Assembly (NCBI GenBank): GCA_041486365.1
Contig: JBGPLH010000008.1
Coordinates: 1-22,295, forward strand
DNA from: JBGPLH01 sp041486365 [NCBI: Thermodesulfobacteriota bacterium]
GTDB lineage: Bacteria > JAUYMQ01
Reading direction: 5' to 3'
DNA length: 22,295 nucleotides
In this document: in pieces, positions 6,724-14,449 of the stretch
Numbering within the stretch: the first letter of the stretch is position 1
Layout of the letters: the number at the start of each line of letters is the position of its first letter
The notes under the pieces: generated by a model
What the model was told of the DNA's origin: nothing
What the model saw: the letters and a program-made list of their open reading frames with translations, nothing else
Database searches by the model: none
Translations under genes and position numbers: made by a program

Positions 6724-8139
6724 ATGCCTTCCCGACGCAAGCCGCTTTCCCGACAGGCCCGGGGCGCCGGCCGGACCGGGCCGACCCGGGCGGAACCCCG
6801 CCGGGCGCCCTCCGCCGCCTCCGGAATCGAGGTCACGATCGAATCGCTGGCCTTCGGCGGCGACGGCGTCGCCCACACGCCCCGTGCGATCTTCGTCGCC
6901 GGCGCCGCGCCCGGGGATCGGCTCCGGGTGCGGATCGTCGAGAGCCACTCGAGCTGGGCCCGCGCCGAGATCGTCGAGACGCTCGCCGCGTCGCCCCTCC
7001 GGCGCGACCCCCCCTGCCCTTATGCCTCGCGTTGCGGCGGCTGCTCGTGGCAGCACGTCGGGGAGGAAACCCAGCGCGAAGCCAAGCGGCTCGCGGTGGA
7101 GGATGCGCTCCGGCGGATCGGCGGGTTCCGGGACATCACCGTCCCGCCCGTGATCGTCGCGGGAACGCCGCTGCGCTACCGCCGGCGGATCCGTTTCCAC
7201 CTGTCGCGGCAGAAGGACCGGGTGCTCTCCGGATTCCTTCGCCCGCGCTCGACCCGCGTCGTCGACGTCGAGGCCTGCCTTCAGATGACCGAAGGTCTCG
7301 AGCGCGCCTACCGGGCGATGCGGGGCGCCCTATGCAGTCCGCCGGGCGCCGCGGGATCTCCGGGGGGTGTGGCCGAGGTCGATCTCGCCGTCGGCTCCGA
7401 TGACATCACGGCCGTGGCGGCCTTTCACCTGCCGCAGGATCCCCCCCGCGGCCAGCGCGCCCCCGTCGCGCGCTTGGCCGAAACCCTTCTTCGGTCGGGT
7501 GCGCTCGCGGGCTGGGCCGCGCTCGCTCCCGATGGCCGGATCCTCGACGCGGGGGGCGAGATTACGCTCACCGATGTGTTCCCGGAGGGATCCGTGCCGG
7601 GCGCGCCCTTCACCCTCCGCCGTCGGGGATGGGCCTTCTCGCAGGCCTCCTTCGAGACGAACCTTCTGCTCCTCCGAACGGCGCTGGCGGCGATGGGCGA
7701 CCCGTTCCCGCGGCGCGTGACCGAGCTGTACGCCGGATCGGGGAACTTCACGCTCCCCCTCGCGTCGCTCTCACCCGAAGTGGTCGCGGTGGAAGGAGAC
7801 CCGGACGCGGCGCGGGAGCTCGAGGACAACCTCGCCTCCGCCGGGCGACACGCGCGCGTCATCGCGGCGGACGTCCAGGAAGCCCTTGGAAGCATCGAGG
7901 CGGCGGACGCCGTGCTCCTCGACCCGCCGCGTGCCGGGGCGGCGGAGGCGGTGCCACGGCTGATCGCGCTGGCGCCCCGCCGGATCGTGTACGTCTCCTG
8001 CCACCCGGCCACGCTGGCCCGGGATCTCGCGCGGCTCGCGGGGGGCGGCTATCGCCTGGCGGACGTTCGGGCGATCGACGCCTTCCCCCAGACATGGCAC
8101 GTGGAGACGGTGGCCACGTGCCTTCGGGCGGACGAATGA
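6724..8139 (+). CDS. rlmD: RlmD/TrmA-family RNA (uracil-5-)-methyltransferase
   Basis: This 471-residue enzyme makes 5-methyluridine in RNA using S-adenosylmethionine. In order it has a basic N-terminal tail (1-33), a TRAM RNA-binding domain (about 34-90), four Cys for a [4Fe-4S] cluster (C98, C104, C107 in CPYASRCGGC, and C185), and a Rossmann methyltransferase domain with ELYAGSGNFTLPL (334-346), LLDPPRAG (398-405), the catalytic VSCHPATLARDL (nucleophile C426) and HVETV near 459-463 with the catalytic Glu. The iron-sulfur Cys set suggests an RlmD/RlmCD-like 23S rRNA enzyme; the exact target uridine cannot be told. The ATG at 6724 is chosen because upstream in-frame sequence is antisense to the MFS gene. 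Its stop overlaps the rfaE2 start (ATGA). Confidence 0.88.
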   Translation: MPSRRKPLSRQARGAGRTGPTRAEPRRAPSAASGIEVTIESLAFGGDGVAHTPRAIFVAGAAPGDRLRVRIVESHSSWARAEIVETLAASPLRRDPPCPYASRCGGCSWQHVGEETQREAKRLAVEDALRRIGGFRDITVPPVIVAGTPLRYRRRIRFHLSRQKDRVLSGFLRPRSTRVVDVEACLQMTEGLERAYRAMRGALCSPPGAAGSPGGVAEVDLAVGSDDITAVAAFHLPQDPPRGQRAPVARLAETLLRSGALAGWAALAPDGRILDAGGEITLTDVFPEGSVPGAPFTLRRRGWAFSQASFETNLLLLRTALAAMGDPFPRRVTELYAGSGNFTLPLASLSPEVVAVEGDPDAARELEDNLASAGRHARVIAADVQEALGSIEAADAVLLDPPRAGAAEAVPRLIALAPRRIVYVSCHPATLARDLARLAGGGYRLADVRAIDAFPQTWHVETVATCLRADE

Positions 8140-8690
8140 AGGGAATCGGAACGAAGGCGGGGGTCCTCCGGGGCGCCTGGCGGCTCGAAGACCTGGTGGA
8201 GGAGGTGCGCCGGCGTCGGGCCGCGGGGGATCGGATCGTGATGACCAACGGCTGCTTCGACCTGGTCCACGTGGGGCACGTCCGCACGCTCCAGGCCGCG
8301 CGCGCCCTGGGTGAGGCGCTCGTGGTGGCGATCAACACCGACGCATCCGTGCGAGGGCTCGCCAAGGCACAGGGCCGCCCCATCGTGCCGGAACAGGAGC
8401 GCGCCGAAGTGCTCGCCGCGCTCGCCTGCGTGGATTACGTGGTGCTCTTCGACGAGCCCGATCCGCGGCGCGTCGTGCTCGCGCTCGAGCCCGACGTGCT
8501 GGCCAAGGGAGGCGACTGGTCGCCGGACACGATCATCGGCCGGGAAGAGGTCGAGGCGCGGGGAGGGAAGGTCGTCGCCCTGCCCGACATCCCGGGCGTG
8601 CGGACGACGCGAATCATCGAGCGGGTGATGGAAAACGCCGTCCCAAGCGAAGCGAAGGCCGAAAAAATCTCCCGTGGAGAAGACGCTTAG
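8136..8690 (+). CDS. rfaE2: D-glycero-beta-D-manno-heptose 1-phosphate adenylyltransferase
   Basis: This enzyme adenylates heptose 1-phosphate to make ADP-heptose for the lipopolysaccharide inner core. The 184-residue protein is the stand-alone nucleotidyltransferase half of HldE. It has TNGCFDLVHVGH (37-48, with the HxGH motif at H45/H48), NTDASVRGL (67-75), RPIVPEQERAEVLAAL (81-96), AKGGDWSPDTIIG (123-135) and TTRIIERV near the end. The ATG overlaps the preceding methyltransferase stop. The kinase half (HldA/RfaE1) is not in the window. It is the clearest evidence here for an LPS-bearing outer membrane. Its stop overlaps the convergent reductase gene by 4 bases. Confidence 0.93.
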   Translation: MKGIGTKAGVLRGAWRLEDLVEEVRRRRAAGDRIVMTNGCFDLVHVGHVRTLQAARALGEALVVAINTDASVRGLAKAQGRPIVPEQERAEVLAALACVDYVVLFDEPDPRRVVLALEPDVLAKGGDWSPDTIIGREEVEARGGKVVALPDIPGVRTTRIIERVMENAVPSEAKAEKISRGEDA

Positions 8691-9880
8691 GCGCGCCGCG
8701 GCCGGAGCCACTGGCCCGCCGCCGCCAGGGCGATGCGGCCCACGTGATCGGAGAGGCCGCCGCCTTCGGACATCGCATTCCCCACAATCTCGCGGACGGC
8801 GCGGCTCCTGAACAGGAGCGAGATCCAGAAGGGGAAGCGGCGGCGGTCGTACAGGTGATCGGCCGTGCGCGCGGTGAGCGAAAGCTCACGACCGAGCGGG
8901 GAGCGCAACAAGCGCCGGTGGTGATCGGCGAAGCGCCAGTCCCCGGTGCGTCGCGCCCGCAGGATCGCGTCGGCCGCCAGCTCCGCGTAGTCGAGCGCCT
9001 GGGCGATCCCCTCGCCGAGCAGCGGATCGATTCCGGCCGCGTCGCCGACGAGGATCGCGCGGGGCGCCGCCGTCGGGATCCGCGGGTCGAACTCCCGCTC
9101 CGGAAAGCCCTTCCAGCGGTGCACCGCCGGATCCACGCCGCGCGCGCGCAGGGCCTCGGCGAACACGCTCTTCCAGTCCCGCCGCCGGACCGCGTCCCCG
9201 GCCCGATCGAAGATGCCCCGGCTCACCGCGGGCTGCCCCTCCATCACGCAGGGGAAGTCCCAGACGTATCCCTGGATCCCCTCCGCCACACAGGAAAAAT
9301 CGAAATCGAAGGCCGGAGGTGTCGCATCCGCGGGCAGGGGCGGCGTCTCGATCACCAGGAGACGCGAGAGGCGGCGCCCCCGCGGAAATCCGATCGCGCG
9401 GCGCACGGCGCTCGCGACGCCGTCGGCGCCCACCACGCATCGCGCGCGAAGCCGGCCGCCGGGAATGGCGATCGTCACGCCGCCGGAGTCCCGGCGGAGA
9501 TCGAGGAGCGGCGTCTCCTCCCGGATCTCCACGCCGCGGGCCCGGGCCTGGCGAACGAGCGAGCCGTCGAATTCGTCGCGGCGCACGACGACCGCCTCGC
9601 TCCCGGGCGAGGGGATCTCGGTCACGCGCCCGCCGGCGCGAACCCGTACCCCTTCCATCCGGACCGCGGGCACGTCGAGCCGCACGCCCCACCCGCGCAG
9701 GCGACGGATCCCGTTCGCCGTGATGCCGCCGGCGCAGATCTTCTCGCGCGGGTGACGCCCCGCCTCCAGCACGAGAATCTCCTCCGCGAGCTTCGGATCG
9801 CGCGCGGCCAGGGCGAGCGCCAGCCCCGCGCCCGCCGGCCCGCTCCCGCTGATCACCGCCGTCCACACCCGTTCACCCAT
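8687..9880 (-). CDS. FAD-dependent oxidoreductase, geranylgeranyl reductase family
   Basis: A 397-residue flavoprotein of the geranylgeranyl reductase / p-hydroxybenzoate hydroxylase group. It has the dinucleotide-binding motif GSGPAGAGLALAL (11-23), a glutamate-ending second strand LVLEAGR (36-42), GADGVASAVRR (151-161), GYVWDFP (204-210, equivalent to the GY.W.FP of GGR proteins) and the FAD motif LVGDAAGIDPLLGEGI (277-292). Such enzymes saturate isoprenoid chains of lipids or quinones, or hydroxylate substrates; the real substrate here is unknown. It starts 4 bases after the mobA stop and so is the last gene of the moeA-mobB-mobA operon. Confidence 0.83.
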   Translation of the reverse strand: MGERVWTAVISGSGPAGAGLALALAARDPKLAEEILVLEAGRHPREKICAGGITANGIRRLRGWGVRLDVPAVRMEGVRVRAGGRVTEIPSPGSEAVVVRRDEFDGSLVRQARARGVEIREETPLLDLRRDSGGVTIAIPGGRLRARCVVGADGVASAVRRAIGFPRGRRLSRLLVIETPPLPADATPPAFDFDFSCVAEGIQGYVWDFPCVMEGQPAVSRGIFDRAGDAVRRRDWKSVFAEALRARGVDPAVHRWKGFPEREFDPRIPTAAPRAILVGDAAGIDPLLGEGIAQALDYAELAADAILRARRTGDWRFADHHRRLLRSPLGRELSLTARTADHLYDRRRFPFWISLLFRSRAVREIVGNAMSEGGGLSDHVGRIALAAAGQWLRPRRA

Positions 9881-9884
9881 TGGT

Positions 9885-10541
9885 TCAGTCCCGTCCCAGG
9901 GGCCGGTGGTCCGTCGCGCCGGCCCCGCCGAGGATCCTGCGCGCCCGCTCCAGATCTTCCGGGTGGTTCAGGTTGAAGAGAGAATGCAGCGACGGATCGA
10001 AGCGGCGCAGCTCCTCCTCTTCGATCTCCGCCAAATCCAGTCCCGCGATCGCATCCGTGAGCTTCAGGGCCCCCGCCTCGATCGCGCGCCCGAGGGTCTC
10101 GGCGCAGCGCTTCTCATACACCGCGTGGAGCGGGTGAAGGCCGTCGGGGCCCCGGGGGATGGCGCCGTCGTGGCCGCTGGCGCGACCCACGATATGGGCG
10201 ATGAGCGCGGGGTGGAGAAAGGGCATGTCGCAGGCGACGACAAAGGACCGCGGATACGCGGCCGCCGAGACGCCCGTCCACAGTCCGCCGAGGGCGCCCG
10301 CGCCCGGACGGCAATCCGGGACGACCGGCAACCCGAAACGCTCGAAGGGGATCCCATCGAGGGTCACGAGGAGCGTTTCGGGGAAGAGATCCGTCACGAC
10401 GTCGAGCACCCGCTCGATCAGCATCCGCCCGCCGAGATCGAGGAACGCCTTCGGCTCTCCCATGCGCCGGCTCTTCCCGCCGGAGAGCACCACGGCCGAG
10501 GTGCCCGCGCAGGCTCGCCGCCATGCGCCCCGATGCGTCAT
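9885..10541 (-). CDS. mobA: molybdenum cofactor guanylyltransferase
   Basis: MobA transfers GMP from GTP to Mo-molybdopterin, giving the MGD cofactor of DMSO-reductase-family enzymes. The 218-residue protein has the nucleotidyltransferase N-terminus VVLSGGKSRRMGEPKAFLDL (17-36), the substrate loop PGAGALGG (79-86), the metal-binding VVACDMPFL (101-109, D105) and a NLNHPEDL motif near the C-terminus. Its ATG overlaps the mobB stop (ATGA). The first 14 residues are an extra hydrophilic extension, so an alternative internal start is possible but none is better placed. Confidence 0.92.
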   Translation of the reverse strand: MTHRGAWRRACAGTSAVVLSGGKSRRMGEPKAFLDLGGRMLIERVLDVVTDLFPETLLVTLDGIPFERFGLPVVPDCRPGAGALGGLWTGVSAAAYPRSFVVACDMPFLHPALIAHIVGRASGHDGAIPRGPDGLHPLHAVYEKRCAETLGRAIEAGALKLTDAIAGLDLAEIEEEELRRFDPSLHSLFNLNHPEDLERARRILGGAGATDHRPLGRD

Positions 10542-11056
10542 GGCGCCGTCCGGGGACGCAGGAAGCGCGTCTGCACGAAGTCCGCGACCGCCGTCGGATC
10601 GTTCAGGTCCAGGCGCGGCGTCCCGGCGTCCGTCTCGAAATCCGTGGCAACGGCAACGAGGTACGGATCGCCGCGCAGGAGGAGCTCGGCGCTCAGGGCC
10701 TTGCGCGCCACCTCGATCTTCGGGTGCGGCGCCCGCTTGAATCCCTCCGCGAGGAGGATGTCGGCTCTCTCTGCGAATCGATCCCGCAGGGCCTCCAGCG
10801 AGGGCTCCTCCTCGACGTCGCTCACGCAGGCGATCGTTCGGGGGCCGACCAGCAGGACGACCTCCGCCCCGGCGTCCCTGTGCCGCCAGGTGTCCTTCCC
10901 CTCGGTATCGAGCTCGGCGTGGCCGTGCGGATCGTGCTTCGCCGTTGCCACGCGAAAGCCGCGGGCGCGAAGTCGACCGATCAACTCGACGAGGAGCGTC
11001 GTCTTGCCGGCGCCGGAGCGGCCCGCGAAGCAGAGGATGGGAGGAGGGTTCGGCAT
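10538..11056 (-). CDS. mobB: molybdopterin-guanine dinucleotide biosynthesis adapter protein
   Basis: MobB is a small P-loop GTP-binding protein that assists MobA in making the guanine dinucleotide form of the molybdenum cofactor. The 172-residue product shows Walker A GRSGAGKT (12-19), the MobB-type KHDPHGH segment (about 40-46), D-T-x-R-H-x-x-A-G-A (55-64) and a DILLAEGFK strand-turn (about 99-107). Length is standard. It starts one base after the moeA stop and overlaps mobA by 4 bases. Confidence 0.92.
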   Translation of the reverse strand: MPNPPPILCFAGRSGAGKTTLLVELIGRLRARGFRVATAKHDPHGHAELDTEGKDTWRHRDAGAEVVLLVGPRTIACVSDVEEEPSLEALRDRFAERADILLAEGFKRAPHPKIEVARKALSAELLLRGDPYLVAVATDFETDAGTPRLDLNDPTAVADFVQTRFLRPRTAP

Positions 11057-11057
11057 C

Positions 11058-12305
11058 TCAGTAAGCGGGTTCGGAGACCTGCCAGAAGGCGGGATCGATG
11101 ATCTGGACCTCCGCCTCGCTCCCCTCGCGGAGCTCGCCGCGGTCGGCAGGGAAGACGATCAATCCGTTCGCCCGCACCATCGAGAGCAGCACGCCGCTCG
11201 ACTGGCTCCCCGTGGCGCGCACGGCGAGGCCGTCCCGCTCCCGGGTGACGATTCCCCGGACGAAGCTCGTGCGTCCGGGCTTCTGCCGGAGCGTCTCACG
11301 CAGTCGGGCGCGCACGACGGGACGGAAGAGGTCACGGTGGCCCATCATGCGGAGCAGCGCGGGGCGCACGAACTGCTCGAAGGAAACCATGCAGGACACC
11401 GGATTGCCCGGGAGCCCGAAGGCGGGTCTGCCCCCGAGGAGCCCGAAGGCGAGCGGATGGCCGGGCTTCATCGCCACGCGCCAGAACTTCATCTCGCTCC
11501 CGAGGCTCTCCAGCACGTCCTTGATGAAGTCGTAGTCGCCCACGGAGACGCCGCCCGACGAGAGGATCACGTCGCAGGTCATCGCCTCGCGCAGCTTCGC
11601 CTCGATGGCTTCCCGGCTGTCGGGGGCGATGCCGAGCGCGATGGGCAGAGCCCCGCACTCGCGCACCTGTGCCGCGAGGCTGTAGGTGTTCGACGCGATG
11701 ATCCTTCCCCCGCGCCGGTCGCCGTCGACGTCGACCAGCTCGTCCCCCGTGGACAGGACCGCCACGCGCGGCCGTTGCGTCACCCGCACGAAGGCGCGCC
11801 CGAGGCTCGAGAGCATGCCGATGGCCGCGGCCGTGAGGATCACGCCCGGCTCCAGGACCTTCTCCCCCTCCTTCACGTCCTCTCCCGCGCGGCGGACGTG
11901 CTCGCCGGGCGGCACCGCCGCCATCACGAGGACCTGCGTCCCCTCCGCGCGCGTGTCCTCCACCCGCACGATGGCATCGGCCCCCGCGGGTATCGGAGCA
12001 CCCGTCATGATCCGGATCGCCGTCCCGGAAGTGACCGTCCCGGCCGCGATGCGCCCCGCGGGCAGGTCCTCAATCACCTCGAGCGTCACCGGGTGATCGG
12101 GCGAAGCCCGGGCCACATCAGCCGCGCGCACCGCGAAGCCGTCCATGGCCGTGTTGTCCAGCGGCGGGATATCCCAGGGCGAGCCCACGCTCTCGGCGAG
12201 CACCCGCCCGAGGCTCTCGGGGATCGCGACTTTCTCGGCCCCGAGGGGTCGGATCGCGCCGAGGATGATCTCGCGCGCTGCGGCCACCGTGATCGACTGC
12301 TTCAT
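11058..12305 (-). CDS. moeA: molybdopterin molybdenumtransferase
   Basis: MoeA inserts molybdate into adenylylated molybdopterin. The 415-residue protein has the canonical motifs DNTAMDGFAV (50-59), GTAIRIMTGAPIP.GAD (94-110), STGDEL (185-190), SSGGVSVGDYD (249-259), MKPGHP (279-284) and GLPGNPVS (297-304), ending in the small beta-barrel domain IV. A GGAGAG site lies 3 bases before the ATG. It is the first gene of the minus-strand Moco operon. moaA/moaC/moaE and mogA-type genes are absent here, so the early steps must be encoded elsewhere. Confidence 0.95.
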   Translation of the reverse strand: MKQSITVAAAREIILGAIRPLGAEKVAIPESLGRVLAESVGSPWDIPPLDNTAMDGFAVRAADVARASPDHPVTLEVIEDLPAGRIAAGTVTSGTAIRIMTGAPIPAGADAIVRVEDTRAEGTQVLVMAAVPPGEHVRRAGEDVKEGEKVLEPGVILTAAAIGMLSSLGRAFVRVTQRPRVAVLSTGDELVDVDGDRRGGRIIASNTYSLAAQVRECGALPIALGIAPDSREAIEAKLREAMTCDVILSSGGVSVGDYDFIKDVLESLGSEMKFWRVAMKPGHPLAFGLLGGRPAFGLPGNPVSCMVSFEQFVRPALLRMMGHRDLFRPVVRARLRETLRQKPGRTSFVRGIVTRERDGLAVRATGSQSSGVLLSMVRANGLIVFPADRGELREGSEAEVQIIDPAFWQVSEPAY

Positions 12306-12361
12306 GGGCTCTCCGGCTCTCCCGGGGTCCGCGCGCCGCGGCGGCGCGTTCAGGCCGAAAA

Positions 12362-12370
12362 ATCATACCA
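12362..12370 (-). promoter_or_regulatory. candidate extended -10 promoter of the moeA operon
   Basis: Minus-strand TGGTATGAT (12370-12362) is an extended -10 element with a five-of-six TATAAT match. It is placed to start a transcript about 50 bases before the moeA ATG. No good -35 box lies 16-18 bases upstream; that position falls in the mltD terminator stem. Confidence 0.4.
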
Positions 12371-12382
12371 CAGCCCCAACGC

Positions 12383-12416
12383 GAAAGGCCCGGCGATCAC
12401 TGCCGGGCCCCTCGCG
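12383..12416 (-). terminator. hairpin terminator after the lytic transglycosylase gene
   Basis: GGCCCGGC (12387-12394) and GCCGGGCC (12402-12409) form a perfect 8-bp stem with a 7-base loop, extended by an outer CGCGA/TCGCG pairing after a 2-base internal loop. It lies 32 bases past the mltD stop. The U-tract on the minus strand is only three T, so termination may be partial. Confidence 0.55.
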
Positions 12417-12441
12417 CGAATCCGAATCCGCCACGGACCGT

Positions 12442-13941
12442 CTAGGCTTCCCCGTCACGTTGCGCCGGCCTTGCGGACCGCGCCGCGGTCGGGACGAGCA
12501 GGCGGTTGCCCGGCTCGATGTGCGGCCGATGGAGCCCGTTGCGTCGCATGAGATCCTGCACCGTCGTGTTGAACTTCATCGAGATCCGATGAAGCGTATC
12601 GCCCCGCCTCACGACATACACAGCCGTCGCGCCGCGGCCCACCGAAGCCGCGCCGCGCGCGGTTGCAGCCGGCACCGGGACTTCCTCCGGCATCGCCTGG
12701 GCCACCTCGGTCGCTTCCGCGCCGCCGGACACCGGAACCCGGAGCCTCGCGCCCGTCCGGAGATGCGACGTCGTCCGAAGGCCGTTGGCCCGCGCCAGCC
12801 TCACGGGCGAGATCCCATAGCTGGCTGCCACGGTCCGGATCGTTTGTCCGCGCCGCACGAGATGCACCTTGACGGAAGCGTGCCGCATCTGGGCCGGGCG
12901 CGCGGCGGCCAGGTGCGTCAGTCCCTGTGCCACTCGCTGGGCGCTCCCCGGCGGGACACGAAGCGCGTAGCTGTCCCCCGGCGGCGTCACGGAACGGATC
13001 AACGCCGGGTTAAGCTCCCTCAGTTCGTCCGATCCCGTGCCCGCAAGCTCCGCGAGGGAGGCGAGCGAGTAAGATCCCCGCACCAGGAGCGTCTCGTACC
13101 GGAGGGGCTCCTGGTAGGGAATCCCGATGAACCCGTAGCGGGAAGGGTTTCTCGCGATCATCAGCGCGGCGAGGTACTGCGGAACGTAGTTGCTCGTCTC
13201 CTGCGCGAGATAACCGGTCTTCCGCATGTGCCAGAAGTTCGGCGAGATGCGGCGGACCCCCTTGTCGATCTTTCCCTCCCCCGCGTTGTAGCTCGCAAGG
13301 GCCAGGTCCCAGGACCGGAACATCCCGTAGAGGTCCCGGAGGTAGCGCGCCGCGGCGCGCGTCGCTTCCTCAGGATCGCGCCGCTCGTCCACGTAGCGCG
13401 AGATGGTCAGGTCATAGCGCCGGCCGGTCCCCGCGATGAACTGCCAGGGGCCGACAGCCGATGCGCAGGAGACCGCTTTGGTGCTGAAGCCCGACTCGAT
13501 CATCGCGAGGTAGATGAGATCGGGCGGGAGCTGGCTCTCGGCGAAGATCCGCCGCATCATGGGCGCGTAACGCGTGGAGCGAGAAAGCCACAGCGCGAAA
13601 CGGTCGCGACCCGGGCCGGTGAAGTAGTCGAGGTAGATGCCTACCTGCCTGGTCACGTCGCCGGGAAGGACGCTCTTGAGATCCGGCGGCATGCCGCCGT
13701 CGGGATCGAGAAGGCATTGGCTCCGCGCGCGTCCGGACGGGCTCTCGCTGTCCCCGAAGGGCTTCACCGGCGGAAGATTCGCTTCCGCATCGATCTCCTG
13801 ATCGACGTCTTCGGGAGCCGCGAGAACCTGTGGCGCTACGCTTGCGGAGGGGCCGTTGTGGAACACGGCGCAGCCGGCCGTCCCGAGGGAAGCCAGGGCG
13901 AAAAATAGTGCAGCGCGGAATGGATAGACGGCTCTTACCAC
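12442..13941 (-). CDS. mltD: membrane-bound lytic murein transglycosylase with LysM repeats (MltD-like lipoprotein)
   Basis: A 499-residue periplasmic enzyme that cleaves peptidoglycan between MurNAc and GlcNAc, forming 1,6-anhydroMurNAc. The GTG at 13941 is chosen because AAGGAGG sits 5 bases before it and the protein then starts with a signal peptide (VRAVYPFRAALFFALASLG) ending in a lipobox-like TAGC (C24; Thr at -3 is not ideal). The SLT domain (about 125-265) has catalytic Glu149 in AMIESGF, AVGPWQFI (162-169) and ASYNAGEGK (216-224). A divergent LysM-like segment (283-330) and two clear LysM domains (358-403 and 440-485) follow, binding glycan. An upstream in-frame ATG at 14043 would add 34 residues before the signal peptide and is disfavoured. 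Confidence 0.9.
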   Translation of the reverse strand: MVRAVYPFRAALFFALASLGTAGCAVFHNGPSASVAPQVLAAPEDVDQEIDAEANLPPVKPFGDSESPSGRARSQCLLDPDGGMPPDLKSVLPGDVTRQVGIYLDYFTGPGRDRFALWLSRSTRYAPMMRRIFAESQLPPDLIYLAMIESGFSTKAVSCASAVGPWQFIAGTGRRYDLTISRYVDERRDPEEATRAAARYLRDLYGMFRSWDLALASYNAGEGKIDKGVRRISPNFWHMRKTGYLAQETSNYVPQYLAALMIARNPSRYGFIGIPYQEPLRYETLLVRGSYSLASLAELAGTGSDELRELNPALIRSVTPPGDSYALRVPPGSAQRVAQGLTHLAAARPAQMRHASVKVHLVRRGQTIRTVAASYGISPVRLARANGLRTTSHLRTGARLRVPVSGGAEATEVAQAMPEEVPVPAATARGAASVGRGATAVYVVRRGDTLHRISMKFNTTVQDLMRRNGLHRPHIEPGNRLLVPTAARSARPAQRDGEA

Positions 13942-14008
13942 GCAGCCCTCCTTCTTGCCGGATGGGGTCCGCGAACCTTCATTCGCAACCTGAGCGGATA
14001 TGGGACGA

Positions 14009-14028
14009 CCGCCGGTAGAGCCGCCGGT
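14009..14028. repeat. direct repeat CCGCCGGT, 12-bp period
   Basis: CCGCCGGT occurs at 14009-14016 and again at 14021-14028, separated by AGAG, upstream of the mltD ribosome site. It could be a regulator half-site pair or part of leader structure. Chance is possible in such GC-rich sequence. Confidence 0.3.
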
Positions 14029-14247
14029 GCTCCGCCTCCACATCTAAGAGTTGTTCGGGTGAAACCCCGTTTCGAGTGAGCTTTTCGTGCCTGAAACAGG
14101 TGTCTCCGCGTGGCCCTCGCCGGGGGGGAGGACGAGGCCGCCAGCCGCGGACCCGCTCGCGCGGGAGTTGCGGTGGGGGGTGACCGGGCCCCTTGCCACG
14201 CCGGAATCGCGCAGGCGAGGTGACCGTCCGGCCAAAATACAGGTTTG

Positions 14248-14277
14248 GTCTTACCACGGCCGAAGACGGCGTGTCAA
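14248..14277 (-). promoter_or_regulatory. weak promoter candidate toward mltD
   Basis: Minus-strand TTGACA (14277-14272) is perfect. An 18-base spacer leads to TAAGAC (14253-14248), preceded by TGG as an extended -10. If used, it would give a leader of about 300 bases before the mltD GTG, passing through the hairpins at 14105-14203. Confidence 0.28.
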
Positions 14278-14345
14278 CACAAGAGACGCAGCCTAGCGGA
14301 TGGCCCTTGGGCCGTCCCTTCTGCCTAGTCTTTAAGCAGAGTTTG

Positions 14346-14374
14346 TTGCAAGGCCTCGAGCCATCATCTAAGAT
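14346..14374 (+). promoter_or_regulatory. candidate promoter of the dusB-ntrBC operon
   Basis: TTGCAA (14346-14351), a 17-base spacer and TAAGAT (14369-14374) each match four of six consensus bases in a locally AT-richer patch. The leader would be about 115 bases and contain the 14403-14449 hairpin. Confidence 0.35.
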
Positions 14375-14402
14375 TTCGCAGGCTCGCGCTTTTTCGGCGA
14401 TC

Positions 14403-14449
14403 CGCCCTCGTGGGATATAGGCACGGCGCTCCTGCCAAAGCCCAGGGCG
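14403..14449 (+). other. imperfect hairpin in the putative dusB leader
   Basis: Three nested pairings, CGCCC/GGGCG, TGGG/CCCA and GGCA/TGCC, give about 13 base pairs around a 9-base loop, 46 bases before the dusB start. Role unknown; it could affect translation or processing. Confidence 0.35.

Noticed and set aside
12306-12361. Molybdenum cofactor riboswitch upstream of moeA
   Set aside because: The leader is about 50 bases and lacks the conserved Moco aptamer pairing pattern.
9906-12551. 881-codon open frame on the plus strand antisense to mobA, mobB and moeA
   Set aside because: It has low-complexity Arg/Pro/His-rich composition and mirrors real genes with full motif sets on the other strand; long shadow frames are expected at this GC content.
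12145-13908. 587-codon plus-strand frame opposite mltD
   Set aside because: Composition is typical of an antisense frame and the minus strand encodes a complete signal peptide, SLT domain and LysM repeats.
14027-14060. Minus-strand CTCTTAGATGTGGAGG string resembling the start of a SAM-I riboswitch
   Set aside because: Only the first few bases resemble it; the following conserved GAUGAAACC-type core and pairing partners are missing, and mltD is not a methionine gene.
13979-14257. Small minus-strand frames in the 553-base gap
   Set aside because: Arg/Pro/Gly-rich with no ribosome site or motif, and they coincide with GC-rich hairpins.
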